NCBI RefSeq assembly: GCF_023161665.1
Contig: NZ_JALNTW010000001.1
Coordinates: 189,454 to 253,453, forward strand
Length of the DNA stretch: 64,000 nt
From: Shewanella sp. 1CM18E
Lineage (GTDB): Bacteria > Pseudomonadota > Gammaproteobacteria > Enterobacterales > Shewanellaceae
Reading direction: 5' to 3'
How positions within the stretch are numbered: position 1 is the first letter of the stretch; each line of letters begins with the position of its first letter. A model generated the notes under the pieces. That model saw nothing but the letters and a program-made list of their open reading frames with translations, made no database searches and was not told where the DNA came from. The position numbers were made by a program, and so were the translations under genes. This document shows positions 15,942 through 24,280 of this stretch, in pieces.

Positions 15942-16297
15942 GGGGGCGATTCTGGATTCGACAAGATTCTCGAAACCCTGGGAGCATGCCGAGGGGCGGT
16001 TGGCCTCGTAAAAAGCCGCAAAGTTATAGTTGCAAACGACGATAACTACGCTCTAGCAGCTTAGGCTAGCTAGCCATCTTGCTCACGTTTCTCAAATGGG
16101 CAGAGTAATAAGATGGTCACCTTTACATTTGATAGCGAGGGAACCACGTTCAGGGGTGAACCGCGAAACAGTACTGGACTCGCCAATTACAATCCTGTCT
16201 TTCGGAGTGTACTTGGTTAACCAAAAGAGAGACTAAGCATGTAGCGCCTTGGATGTAGGCTTTTTGGACGCGGGTTCGAGCCCCGCCGCCTCCACCA
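15942..16297 (+). ncRNA. ssrA: Transfer-messenger RNA (tmRNA)
   Basis: The 356-nt RNA has the tmRNA 5' end GGGGGCGATTCTGGATTCGA and the 3' end GGGTTCGAGCCCCGCCGCC followed by TCCACCA. The 5' GGGGGCG pairs with CGCCTCC to form the acceptor stem, with CCA encoded. The tag frame at 16032-16064 reads ANDDNYALAA and stops at TAG, one residue from the E. coli tag (ANDENYALAA). It rescues stalled ribosomes with SmpB. The 3' end doubles as an integration target. Confidence 0.97.
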
Positions 16298-16370
16298 ACA
16301 CAAGGTTAGCAATAACCTTCAAAGGCCGCTAAATCCTAACCAGGTGGATTTAGCGGCTTTTTTGTATCTG
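16251..16370 (+). repeat. Left direct repeat (attL-like) covering the ssrA 3' end and terminator
   Basis: About 120 bp from GGATGTAGGC in the ssrA 3' part to GTATCTG after the terminator. It recurs at 19942-20068 with a G/A change near its start and a short substituted and expanded block where GCCGCCT is replaced. It contains the tmRNA T-arm, a small AAGGTTA/TAACCTT hairpin and the terminator. Confidence 0.85.
16325..16363 (+). terminator. ssrA terminator
   Basis: A 12-bp perfect stem (GCCGCTAAATCC with GGATTTAGCGGC) followed by seven T residues. Confidence 0.9.
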
Positions 16371-16671
16371 CAACTTTTGATTCTGCAGCCTCATACCTAT
16401 CCTTTTTGCTGACCAAAATTTATCTTTACAGCCATTCCCAAAATTCAAAACCTTTAACTTTATGCCGCTAAAGATTGCACCAAATCAAAGAATTGTTATA
16501 TTACTCAATAAATTAATAAGTTGTTATGGATGACAATACCCACCTTATATAGAGTTACGCCTCTGAGGAAATTCTAGCCTCACACTAAGTCGTATCAATA
16601 GTAAGCATCTAACCAGATACGAAGGTAATCGCAGATAACGCATCATGCATAAATAATTAAAGGGATTGGTT
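16371..16671. other. Non-coding left part of the ssrA island
   Basis: About 300 bp, AT-rich, with no ORF or structure that stands out; it presumably carries the promoter of the BRCT protein gene. AAAGGGA at its end is the ribosome site. Confidence 0.4.
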
Positions 16672-17862
16672 ATGAAAGCATTTGAAATTTGTTTTACGGG
16701 TTTTAACGCTGTTGAACGAAATGAGTTAGAAACACAAGCTGAATTGGTAGGTCTATCGGTCAAAAAAAGCGTAACCAAGAATCTTCATATTCTTTGTATT
16801 GGTGAGAACGCTGGCCCCAGTAAAATAGATAAAGCTCGCGAAGGCGGTTCGGTAATTATCGACAAATCTCAATTTGTACATTTCGCTGAAACTGGTGAAC
16901 TCCCACAAACTACAGTAGAACAAATACTAAACCTAGTTGAATCCAGAACTCCCATTAAAGCTAAGCAACAAAAACCTAATGATGTCCTTTTAAACAAGGA
17001 TGCCCAGCCGTATGGCCGCTTTAATCAAGCTGCTAATATCGAAAAAGCGATTGCTTCGCTACATGGAATTTTGCTAGGGATCACTGCCGATAGCAAACTT
17101 AAGCCAGCCGAACATGCCTTCCTCGATTTGTGGTTAAGAACTCATGGCGAAGTTTCAGATGATCCAGATATGGTTGATATCGTCGATGTGCTAAATGACG
17201 TATTAGAGGATGGAATTATTGATGAAGATGAACATGATGATTTATTCTGCTTAATAAATGATGTGAATAATGTACGCGGATTCAATGAACCAAGTAGCCA
17301 TAACCAGGTAAACCAACTACTTGGCCTACTTCAGGGAATTTCAGCTGATAACGAAATCAACGAAAAAGAAATTGATGCGCTAGCTGTTTGGCTAGATGAG
17401 AATCATCAAATCCTAGATAAGTGGCCTGCTAATGTTGTTACATCAAAACTATGTCAAATTTTTGAAGATGGCATCATCACCGAAGATGAAAAGAAAGACT
17501 TATTGCTAACAGTGCAGAAAGTCACTGGTAATCGTTTCTGTGAAACGGGTGATGTAACAGACACCACTACCGAATGCTTTGATGATATAAGCGAGATCCC
17601 GCACGATAACATTGGTTTTTGTTTCACTGGAAAGTTTAAATCTGGTAGCCGTAAAACTGTAGAGTCTAAAGCTCAAAGTCTTGGTGCTATTACAAGTAAA
17701 GGTGTGCTGCTCTCTACTCAGTTTGTAGTCATTGGTACTCTAGCCAGCAGAGATTGGAAGTACCTAAGCCATGGCCGAAAAATTGAAAAGGCTATGTCAC
17801 TAAAAGAAAAGGGGCATAAAATTTATGTCATATCTGAAGAACAGTGGTTAACGGCTATCTAA
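16672..17862 (+). CDS. Protein with N- and C-terminal BRCT domains around two TerB-like helical repeats
   Basis: A 396-residue soluble protein. Residues 1-75 form a BRCT-like domain (FEICFTGFNAVERNELETQA ... SKIDKARE). Residues about 110-190 and 205-285 are two related acidic helical units (LLGITADSKLKPAEHAFL with LEDGIIDEDE; LQGISADNEINEKEIDAL with FEDGIITEDE), which resemble TerB/tellurite-type modules. Residues about 310-396 are a second, clearer BRCT domain (GFCFTGKFKSGSRKTVESKA ... SHGRKIEKAMSLKEKG). BRCT domains bind phosphoproteins or DNA ends, and also occur in NAD-dependent ligases. The ATG at 16672 follows AAAGGGA by 6 nt. A role in mobile DNA maintenance or phage defence is a guess. 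Confidence 0.65.
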   Translation: MKAFEICFTGFNAVERNELETQAELVGLSVKKSVTKNLHILCIGENAGPSKIDKAREGGSVIIDKSQFVHFAETGELPQTTVEQILNLVESRTPIKAKQQKPNDVLLNKDAQPYGRFNQAANIEKAIASLHGILLGITADSKLKPAEHAFLDLWLRTHGEVSDDPDMVDIVDVLNDVLEDGIIDEDEHDDLFCLINDVNNVRGFNEPSSHNQVNQLLGLLQGISADNEINEKEIDALAVWLDENHQILDKWPANVVTSKLCQIFEDGIITEDEKKDLLLTVQKVTGNRFCETGDVTDTTTECFDDISEIPHDNIGFCFTGKFKSGSRKTVESKAQSLGAITSKGVLLSTQFVVIGTLASRDWKYLSHGRKIEKAMSLKEKGHKIYVISEEQWLTAI

Positions 17863-17890
17863 ATAATAAAAATTGAAGTAGGAATAAACC

Positions 17891-18547
17891 ATGTCAGCAG
17901 ATGTACCTGTTGCCGTCATAGGTGCGGTTGCTGTAGTAACAGCATCCATCATAGGTTTGATAGTTGCTGTTGCAACTGCAACTATAGCCAAAGAACAAAA
18001 AATATCTGAGTTCAGGCAAGCTTGGATTAATGAATTCAAAATCGATATAGCCTTAGCATTAAAACATGCTTTCACGTCTAGCTTTCATAAATCACAAGCT
18101 ATTAAACAGAAACTAGATTTAGATAAAGCTAATGAGCATATAGAGCTAAGCAATGATGCTTTCGCTGAATTCGAGTTAAAGGTAATTCTGATAAAATTAA
18201 AGCTTAACCCAGAAAAAGATAAAAGATTCATATCAACACTTAACTCCGCTCTAGAGCTTGTTGGCAAAAGCGTTAACCATGAGAAAAAATACACTACTCA
18301 TTTTAAAGATGTTTCTAAAATTTATAAATTAATAGAATCAGAAAGCCACTCAATCCTAAAATCTGAATGGGAGCGAGTTAAACTTGGGGAAAGGCGATAT
18401 AGGAACTTTAAGTATTTAGGCAAATTCTGCATTGGAGCTTTTATTGTTGCTTTTTATGTTCTACTGATACTTGTTAAATTCCCTAGCTATTTCCCTGGAG
18501 TTGAAGTCATTGCATTAACAGCAGACTCACTAAGAAGTGTGATGTAG
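17891..18547 (+). CDS. Hypothetical membrane protein with terminal transmembrane segments
   Basis: A 218-residue protein not recognised. An N-terminal hydrophobic segment (about residues 6-29, Val/Ala-rich) and one near the C-terminus (about 180-200) flank a 150-residue charged helical region (KQKLDLDKANEHIELSNDAF, LIKLKLNPEKDKR). AGGAATAAACC before the ATG gives a modest ribosome site. It lies 28 bp after the BRCT gene stop, same strand, so probably in one transcript. Proteins of this shape are common in integrase-associated cargo, often without known function. Confidence 0.55.
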   Translation: MSADVPVAVIGAVAVVTASIIGLIVAVATATIAKEQKISEFRQAWINEFKIDIALALKHAFTSSFHKSQAIKQKLDLDKANEHIELSNDAFAEFELKVILIKLKLNPEKDKRFISTLNSALELVGKSVNHEKKYTTHFKDVSKIYKLIESESHSILKSEWERVKLGERRYRNFKYLGKFCIGAFIVAFYVLLILVKFPSYFPGVEVIALTADSLRSVM

Positions 18548-18549
18548 AA

Positions 18550-19095
18550 GTGTCTATTCGTAACATAAAAGACAGCAGCAACAAACTCTGCCTTTGCGAA
18601 TGCTACCCTAATGGCCGCAACGGTAAACGTATACGTAAAAAGTTTGCCACGCGCGGTGAAGCTACCGCCTTTGAATTATTCACCATAAAAAAGGTCGATG
18701 ATAAACATTGGCTGGGTGAAAAGGTTGATAACCGCCGCTTATCAGAGTTAATTAAACGCTGGCACGAACTCCATGGCCAACAACTAACTCACCCAGAACA
18801 ACGACAACGAAAGCTAGATTTGATTTGCAACGGCATGGATTACCCGATTGCCAGCAAGAGCACCGTTAATGACTTTGCCAATTATCAACAGATGACCCAC
18901 ATTTTACGCCACACATTCGCCAGCTACTTTATGATGAACAGCGGCAATATTATTCTTTTCAATAAAGAGAAGAAACAGATACTCGGCCACTCCGATATCA
19001 AAGACACCATGCGTTACGGCCACTTCGCACCCGCTCACCTGGACGACGCAATCACCAAAAAACCAATAGCGAATATGGATTTTTCAAAGAAATGA
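18550..19095 (+). pseudogene. Tyrosine recombinase/integrase with a large internal deletion
   Basis: The 181-residue frame joins the N-terminal arm-binding part of a P2-type phage integrase (MSIRNIKDSSNKLCLCECYP, RIRKKFATRGEATAFELF) directly to the catalytic end (THILRHTFASYFM, QILGHSDIKDTMRYGHF). Integrases of this type are about 320-340 residues. The join falls near residue 115-120 and removes the core-binding part and the first catalytic Arg and Lys. The box II HxxR, the GH pair and the Tyr are still present. GTG start; it overlaps the next gene by 4 nt. Not expected to recombine DNA. Confidence 0.75.
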
Positions 19096-19865
19096 AGATA
19101 CTTAAGCTATCTAAATCAGACATTGTAACAGCAGTATATCTAGGCTTTGTTTACGCACTATTTACGTCAATTTTTATACTAGCTATGATATTTTTTCTGC
19201 CGGAAGATCTCCTAACCAGATTAAACACTGTTGTTACGGCTATGGTCTTTTTGGTTACAGCTTTTACAGCTTGGTTTGCAAGAAAGTCTGCACATTCAGC
19301 GGAAAAATCAGCTAAATCAGCAGAACAGTCTGCAAATCAATGGCGGGAACAAAAACATCAAGACTTGGCGACAACCTCTATATTAGAGGCTCTACAAGCA
19401 GCGGCCACATGGCATAGTTATATAACTTTCAATAGAGACTCTCTAAACGGTGGTAAGGTCACTGAGTACCAAGACTTTTATAAATGGTATCGTCAGGGTA
19501 GCGAAGAATATTGGGAAGTGCTACTTGAAGCTAGAGCGAAAGAAAGCTACAAACTATTTACTGAAATGAAAAGTAAAATAGAAAAATGTCGTCTGCTCGG
19601 CTACTACGACCAAAAAATGGTGAATAATTTAATTACACTAAACACTCGATATCTAACAGCTGCAACCAACTTAAGACCAAGTTCAGTAAATAGATTCCAG
19701 AAAGACACAATTCTCGAGTTTGCCCTAGATGCATTTGAATTAAACTCTGAAAATAATTCATTTACCAGTGAACTATCTGAGCACTATCTAGGTTTTGAAA
19801 ATCACTATAAAAACTTCTATTGGTCTTTAGTTCAACACACTAATGCCCACACAGCCCAACAGTGA
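19092..19865 (+). CDS. Hypothetical membrane protein with N-terminal hairpin and coiled coil
   Basis: A 257-residue protein not recognised. Two membrane segments (about residues 12-35 and 43-63) are followed by an Ala/Ser/Lys-rich coiled coil (SAHSAEKSAKSAEQSANQW) and a cytoplasmic helical domain of some 160 residues with YQDFYKWYRQGSEEYWEVLL. It begins inside the end of the integrase remnant (ATGA-type overlap), which suggests one transcript. The layout (membrane anchor, coiled coil, helical domain) is seen in several effector and defence proteins, but no catalytic motif is visible. Confidence 0.55.
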   Translation: MKILKLSKSDIVTAVYLGFVYALFTSIFILAMIFFLPEDLLTRLNTVVTAMVFLVTAFTAWFARKSAHSAEKSAKSAEQSANQWREQKHQDLATTSILEALQAAATWHSYITFNRDSLNGGKVTEYQDFYKWYRQGSEEYWEVLLEARAKESYKLFTEMKSKIEKCRLLGYYDQKMVNNLITLNTRYLTAATNLRPSSVNRFQKDTILEFALDAFELNSENNSFTSELSEHYLGFENHYKNFYWSLVQHTNAHTAQQ

Positions 19866-19941
19866 TGTGTAGATACGTATAGCTATGCGCATGTAACTCT
19901 TTGAAATGAATGTAAACCATTGAAAATATAGGTGGCGTGTA

Positions 19942-20068
19942 GGATGTAAGCTTTTTGGACGCGGGTTCGAGCCCCGTCAGGACAACATCCCACCAACACG
20001 AGGTTAGCAATAACCTTCAAAGGCCGCTAAATCCTAACCAGGTGGATTTAGCGGCTTTTTGGTATCTG
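19942..20068 (+). repeat. Right direct repeat (attR-like) with a duplicate ssrA terminator
   Basis: About 127 bp, near-identical to 16251-16370. It repeats the tmRNA T-arm region GGACGCGGGTTCGAGCCCCG, then diverges for some 15 bp (TCAGGACAACATC), and rejoins at CCACCAACAC. The terminator stem at 20023-20060 is fully conserved. This marks the right edge of the island. Confidence 0.85.
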
Positions 20069-20107
20069 TTGTTTACCGAACTTAATCTCACATAGATATT
20101 CAGGTAC

Positions 20108-20131
20108 AAAAAAACCTGCACTTGGCAGGTT
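20108..20131 (-). terminator. Terminator of phnA
   Basis: AACCTGC / GCAGGTT stem with a 5-nt loop; the A-run on its plus-strand left side is the T-run for the minus-strand gene ending at 20183. Confidence 0.75.
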
Positions 20132-20182
20132 TCTTCATATCAACTTATGTTTTAAAGCAGCTTATACTTCAAAGTCAGTTGA

Positions 20183-20524
20183 TTAGTTTTGCTTTCTAAC
20201 AAACTTAGATTTAAGCATCATTTGGCCGTGACCATCAACTTTACAGTCGATATCGTGGTCAGCATCAACAAAACGCTTAATTACCGCTTTAGTACCAACT
20301 TTAAGTACTAGCGAGGTACCTTTAACTTTAAGGTCTTTGATTAGCGTAACTTTGTCTTCTTCGGCTAGCAAGTTACCCACTGCATCTTTTAGAATAATCG
20401 CATCTGGATCTACGATAACTTCATTTGGATTCCATTCGTGAGCACACTCAGGACAAACTAGGTTTGTACCGTCTTCGTATACATAGATAGACTCACATTT
20501 TGGGCATGGTGGGATAGCGCTCAT
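20183..20524 (-). CDS. yjdM: PhnA/YjdM family zinc-ribbon protein
   Basis: A 113-residue protein with an N-terminal zinc ribbon (CPKCESIYVYEDGTNLVCPEC) and the C-terminal KOW/SH3-like PhnA domain (VKGTSLVLKVGTKAVIKRFV, HDIDCKVDGHGQMMLKSKFV). Once thought to act in alkylphosphonate use, the family's true function is unclear. It is a single gene with its own terminator, just outside the ssrA island. Identity is firm; function is not. Confidence 0.93.
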   Translation of the reverse strand: MSAIPPCPKCESIYVYEDGTNLVCPECAHEWNPNEVIVDPDAIILKDAVGNLLAEEDKVTLIKDLKVKGTSLVLKVGTKAVIKRFVDADHDIDCKVDGHGQMMLKSKFVRKQN

Positions 20525-20934
20525 GGCATTTTCTCTTTGAATAGATAAATTGTTGGATCGTACTCAATGCGCCGTTTTTAACGACCATTAAACGATCCAC
20601 CTTTTAAAGACATATTATAATAAAATTTTCTATTATCAGCTAGGTTCAAAAAGCCGTCTTGTGAACCCACTAGTCTTTGCTATTTTCAGCATTTGATCTT
20701 GATAACAAAACACCAGTCAAATCGCACACAATACCAGCGATTTCTTACAGTTTTAGCGTAGTGAATCTTATTACCCATTTGATATATCCACTTTGATCAC
20801 AGCAAGCGCTAGAGCTTGATACAGCTCTCGCTAATATTACGGTGTAGTCATTCAGCCAATAAAAGCGATTACAACTGTATCTAGCACTCACTAGCCAAGA
20901 ACAAAGCACTAAGTACTTTTAACGAGTGATAGTT
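20525..20934. other. 410-bp intergenic region between phnA and the AraC gene
   Basis: AT-rich, with the phnA promoter at its left end by inference. No gene, repeat or stable hairpin was seen. Confidence 0.4.
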
Positions 20935-21744
20935 TTAACATGTGATAGTTTGCGCATATTGTTTTAAAGAGATCCCAAATTGGGTCTTAAAGCGCTGACT
21001 GAATCGACTTTCAGATTGATATCCGCAGCGAAATGCCAATTCAAGCTGCGTAAGCGGCTGCTCATTACGTGCATTAACGGTTTGCATCACACTAATGGCA
21101 TTTAACATTCTAACCTCGGCTAATACTTCTCTAAACGAGGTGCCCTCTTTACTTAAATGACGCATAAAGGTTGCTTGGCTCATGGCAAATCGCCCACAAG
21201 TATTTTCAATGCTGTGGTTGCTCGCTGGATCAATAGCAAGATAACGACTGAGTTTTTGTCGCAAGGATAATTGCCGATGGGCAAACAGTTGCGACAAAGC
21301 CCCTGCTTCAAATAGCTGTTGGTAAAATCCGTCAAGGTAACATTGCTGTGCAGCAGTGCTTAATGGCAATTCTGCCATGGCAATCAACTGCGACAACGCA
21401 AAATTAAGGCTATCATTAACAGCAAGGCTTGGCGGATTGAGTAAATCGCTTTGTTCTATAGCCGCTGCAGATAACTGTTTAAGCAGTGCTTCTGACGGCA
21501 AAGATTTAAATGAAATCTGAATTGACTGAAACTTATCTTGGCTAGGCTCATTGATAAAGGTCAATGGTTGGTTTTCTGCCGCAAGTAACCAGTTATGACG
21601 ATTAAAGGCTATTGCCTCACCTTGCCACTGCAGATATTTAACGCCTGCGGTCACGACAATAATACTGGGGGTTAATACTGGCACATTACGCAGCGGCTGC
21701 GCCTTATGACCAAAGTAACGATCAATTCTCAGCAGTGAACTCAC
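20935..21744 (-). CDS. AraC family transcriptional regulator
   Basis: A 269-residue regulator. The C-terminal double helix-turn-helix is clear: FAMSQATFMRHLSKEGTSFR (first HTH) and LTQLELAFRCGYQSESRFSQ with RFKTQFGISLKQY (second HTH, the AraC signature). The N-terminal ~150 residues are a cupin-like sensing part, as in ExsA/GadX-like members. The ligand is unknown. The two genes upstream on the same strand (PEBP protein, nitroreductase) are possible targets, but each has its own spacing of over 100 bp. Confidence 0.88.
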   Translation of the reverse strand: MSSLLRIDRYFGHKAQPLRNVPVLTPSIIVVTAGVKYLQWQGEAIAFNRHNWLLAAENQPLTFINEPSQDKFQSIQISFKSLPSEALLKQLSAAAIEQSDLLNPPSLAVNDSLNFALSQLIAMAELPLSTAAQQCYLDGFYQQLFEAGALSQLFAHRQLSLRQKLSRYLAIDPASNHSIENTCGRFAMSQATFMRHLSKEGTSFREVLAEVRMLNAISVMQTVNARNEQPLTQLELAFRCGYQSESRFSQRFKTQFGISLKQYAQTITC

Positions 21745-21853
21745 TATTATTCCTCAACTGCAAGCTAACATTTATCATTAAACTGCCTAAGCGAAATCAG
21801 GTTGATTTCGCTTAGGCTTATCTAGCTCATGCTGCATTAACTAAGATACTAAC

Positions 21854-22381
21854 TTAACGTACATAGGTTGCTGTTAATACAGCTTTATCTATTGCCATTT
21901 TATTCAATGTAAAGCCAACTACAGCAGGAGATATGTCGCTAGGTAAATCGATTTTAGCTTGTGGTAATGCCCAAATCGTAAATTGATAACGGTGCATGCC
22001 ATCACCTTCAGGCGGGCAAACTCCACCGTAACCCGGCTTACCATAATCGGTTCTTGTTTCAAGGCCAATATTGACTTTACCAGATGCGCCTTGCGCAACT
22101 GATGTGGTGTCTGCTGGAATATTAAGTACCGTCCAATGCCACCAGCCACTGCCTGTGGGTGCATCAGGATCAAAAGCGGTTATCGCAAAGCTCTTAGTGC
22201 CTTTAGGGGCATTTTTCCAAGACAACTGCGGCGATAAATTGCCACCACTACAACCCATACCATTATATTCAAACTTAGATGACATCAACTGCCCTTCGTT
22301 GATGTCATTACTCGTTAGCTCTAACGCATAGCTGTGAGCCGAAAACGCCAGTAACGCGATAGATAAACCGATGTGCTTCAT
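21854..22381 (-). CDS. Exported YbhB/YbcL-type Raf-kinase-inhibitor-like (PEBP) protein
   Basis: A 175-residue protein with a signal peptide (1-19, ending SYA). The PEBP fold shows SPQLSWKNAPKGTKSFAITAFDPDAPTGSGWWHW, which holds the ligand-pocket DPDAP and WHW motifs, and YGGVCPPEGDGMHRY (the GxxCPPxGxxHRY motif). Bacterial members are compact periplasmic or cytoplasmic proteins whose ligand is generally unknown. AGGATCC lies before the start. Confidence 0.92.
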   Translation of the reverse strand: MKHIGLSIALLAFSAHSYALELTSNDINEGQLMSSKFEYNGMGCSGGNLSPQLSWKNAPKGTKSFAITAFDPDAPTGSGWWHWTVLNIPADTTSVAQGASGKVNIGLETRTDYGKPGYGGVCPPEGDGMHRYQFTIWALPQAKIDLPSDISPAVVGFTLNKMAIDKAVLTATYVR

Positions 22382-22610
22382 AATGGATCCTAGATGTCTT
22401 TGTGAATGTACATCTAGTTTAGTTAATCAACAATATAAAAGTTACCCAAAACTATCATAATAAGCTTATTCAACATCCATTTTGATAGTTACAGTTTATT
22501 TTAACAGTTAAACGCATTGCTCCTTGCAACTATTGATGCTGATAAGTCGTTAGCAAAAATACGCTTAACCTCGCCTTAGCGCGGGCCTTTACTCAAGTTG
22601 CAAACCGTAG

Positions 22611-23333
22611 TTATCGAGTACTAAAGCCTTGGCCCTTTAAATATGCCTGCATAAAAGGTCGCGACTCTTTATTGAGTGTTGCACTTATCTGTTCAGACCA
22701 TGAAATTTGCTTATTATTACTGCTCCTTGCAGCATAATATTCACGGATATGCTGATCATATTGCGCGAGTTCATCACTGTCGATTGCCTGATAGCGCTCT
22801 TGATGCACCAAAATACTTAAAGGTAGACGCGGTTTAGTTTCAGGAAGTTTCGCAGGATAACCAAGGCACATACCAAACAAAGGTACAACATACTTAGGTA
22901 GTCCTAATAATGAAGTCATCTTATCTGGATTATTACGGATCCCGCCAATATAGACGCCACCAAGCCCCATAGATTCTGCAGCCAGCAATGCATTCTGGCC
23001 CATCAAGCCGGTATCAATCGCACCTATTAGCGTTTGCTCGGTAAAGCCCAATTGCGCATTGGGACTTACTTGTAAATGACGATTAAAATCAGCGCAGAAG
23101 ACTAAAAACTCAGCTGCGGTTTCAACATAACTTTGCCCACCAGCGAGCTCGGCAATCTGCGCTCGAGTTTCGGAATTGGTTACCCGAATAATGCTGCTAC
23201 ATTGGATAAAACTGGAACTGGAGGCTGCATTTGCGCACTGTAAAATTAACTCCAGTTTATCTTGCTCAATTTCTTGCTCGGTAAACTGACGAATAGAGCG
23301 GTGCTGAAGTATGGTTTTTATGGTGTGATTCAT
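22611..23333 (-). CDS. nfsA: Oxygen-insensitive NADPH nitroreductase, NfsA type
   Basis: A 240-residue flavoprotein. HRSIRQF near the N-terminus is the FMN phosphate motif, and the central GLMGQNALLAAESMGLGGVYIGGIRNNP and PLFGMCLGYPA segments are characteristic of NfsA/FRP enzymes. Its length matches E. coli NfsA. It uses NADPH to reduce nitro groups, quinones or chromate. The last 30 residues carry the typical C-terminal RPFMQAYLKGQGF. It stands alone with 310 bp to the next gene. Confidence 0.9.
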   Translation of the reverse strand: MNHTIKTILQHRSIRQFTEQEIEQDKLELILQCANAASSSSFIQCSSIIRVTNSETRAQIAELAGGQSYVETAAEFLVFCADFNRHLQVSPNAQLGFTEQTLIGAIDTGLMGQNALLAAESMGLGGVYIGGIRNNPDKMTSLLGLPKYVVPLFGMCLGYPAKLPETKPRLPLSILVHQERYQAIDSDELAQYDQHIREYYAARSSNNKQISWSEQISATLNKESRPFMQAYLKGQGFSTR

Positions 23334-23644
23334 GATTGACCTACTGGCAGTGTTTTGAATAACAGCCTACTTACCTTAAAACACTGTCGCAAGCTAATCG
23401 ATTAAAAATAAAGATTTTTTAGTTAAAAATACAGCTAGATAATCTTGGTAGCGAAATGAATACGGCTAGTACAAATCGCGAATTGCGAACAAAAAACAAA
23501 CGGACCAGTCGCAGGCTTAGCTAAAATTAAATGTAATTCATCTTTATTGACCATCACCTACTACAGGAATAGGTTAATAAATATCTGGTACAGAGATCAC
23601 ATTTCGCCATCTCCGTCAGCCATTAATATTCATGGAGTATTCTG
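23334..23644. other. 311-bp divergent promoter region (nfsA / CBS protein)
   Basis: No gene. Only promoters of the two divergent genes are expected; none is clear by eye. Confidence 0.35.
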
Positions 23645-24205
23645 ATGAGAAACCTAGAACTATTTAGCACAGCGTCAATCGATCACTTAATGTGGTCACA
23701 AAAAGAGTATTCAGCAAACCTCGACTCACCTGCTCTATCTATCTTCACCGACTTTGACCACTCCCAACCTATGGTTATCGACTCGTCAGCCAGCGCTGTT
23801 GATACCGCAGAAATCATGGTAAAAACCCACGCTTTTATGCGTCTTGTCGTTGATAAAACCAATCGCTTCTTGGGCATTATTACTCAATACGAACTGTCCC
23901 ACAGCAAGATGATGAAACTTGCTGCTAAAAATTCAACCCATATCAACGATATTCAAGTTACCGAACTCATGGTACCTAAAAATGAGCTTATGGCACTAGA
24001 TTATCATCAAGTGGCTACCGCCAATGTCAGCGATATCGTCAGAGCATTACAAGAGAACGGCTTACACCATATGCTGGTGATTGACCACGAGCTTCATCAT
24101 ATACGCGGCCTCATTGCCGCCAACGATATTGCCAGAAAACTAAATGTGCCAATTGATATTCATCAGCCACCCTCTTTCTCACAAATATTTAAAGCAACAC
24201 GTTAA
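23645..24205 (+). CDS. CBS-pair domain protein
   Basis: A 186-residue cytoplasmic protein with two CBS motifs: MVIDSSASAVDTAEIMVKTH with FMRLVVDKTNRFLGIITQYEL (about residues 40-83) and VSDIVRALQENGLHHMLVID with IRGLIAANDIARKL (about 127-170). A stand-alone CBS pair usually binds adenine nucleotides and regulates something else, but no partner domain is present. GGAG lies 6-9 nt before the ATG. Confidence 0.85.
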   Translation: MRNLELFSTASIDHLMWSQKEYSANLDSPALSIFTDFDHSQPMVIDSSASAVDTAEIMVKTHAFMRLVVDKTNRFLGIITQYELSHSKMMKLAAKNSTHINDIQVTELMVPKNELMALDYHQVATANVSDIVRALQENGLHHMLVIDHELHHIRGLIAANDIARKLNVPIDIHQPPSFSQIFKATR

Positions 24206-24215
24206 TACCAATCAG
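24206..24215 (+). repeat. Remnant of the MITE terminus
   Basis: TACCAATCAG, the outer 10 bp of the terminal repeat seen at 9861, directly follows the CBS gene stop. The rest of the element is absent. Confidence 0.4.
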
Positions 24216-24223
24216 CTTTACAT

Positions 24224-24258
24224 TAAAAAGCCCCAGCAACATACAAGTCGCAGGGGCT
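24224..24258 (-). terminator. Terminator of the EAL gene
   Basis: AGCCCC pairs with GGGGCT, and the T-run falls on the minus strand (AAAAAG on plus). It lies just after the stop at 24281 and could also stop readthrough from the CBS gene. Confidence 0.65.
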
Positions 24259-24280
24259 CAATATTTAAAAGGCTAGCACC

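Larger units (their letters stand above)
16298..20068 (+). mobile_element. 3.8-kb genomic island integrated at the ssrA 3' end
   Basis: The stretch lies between two ~120-bp direct repeats of the ssrA 3' end, the classic signature of integration into tmRNA. Cargo: a BRCT/TerB-like/BRCT protein, two membrane proteins and an integrase with its middle deleted. As the integrase has lost catalytic residues, the island is probably fixed in place. ssrA is intact at the left boundary. Confidence 0.82.

Noticed and set aside
19952..19985. tRNA-like T-arm GGTTCGAGCCCC at the island right end
   Set aside because: It is the duplicate 3' end of ssrA, not a tRNA; no anticodon or D arm can be built.
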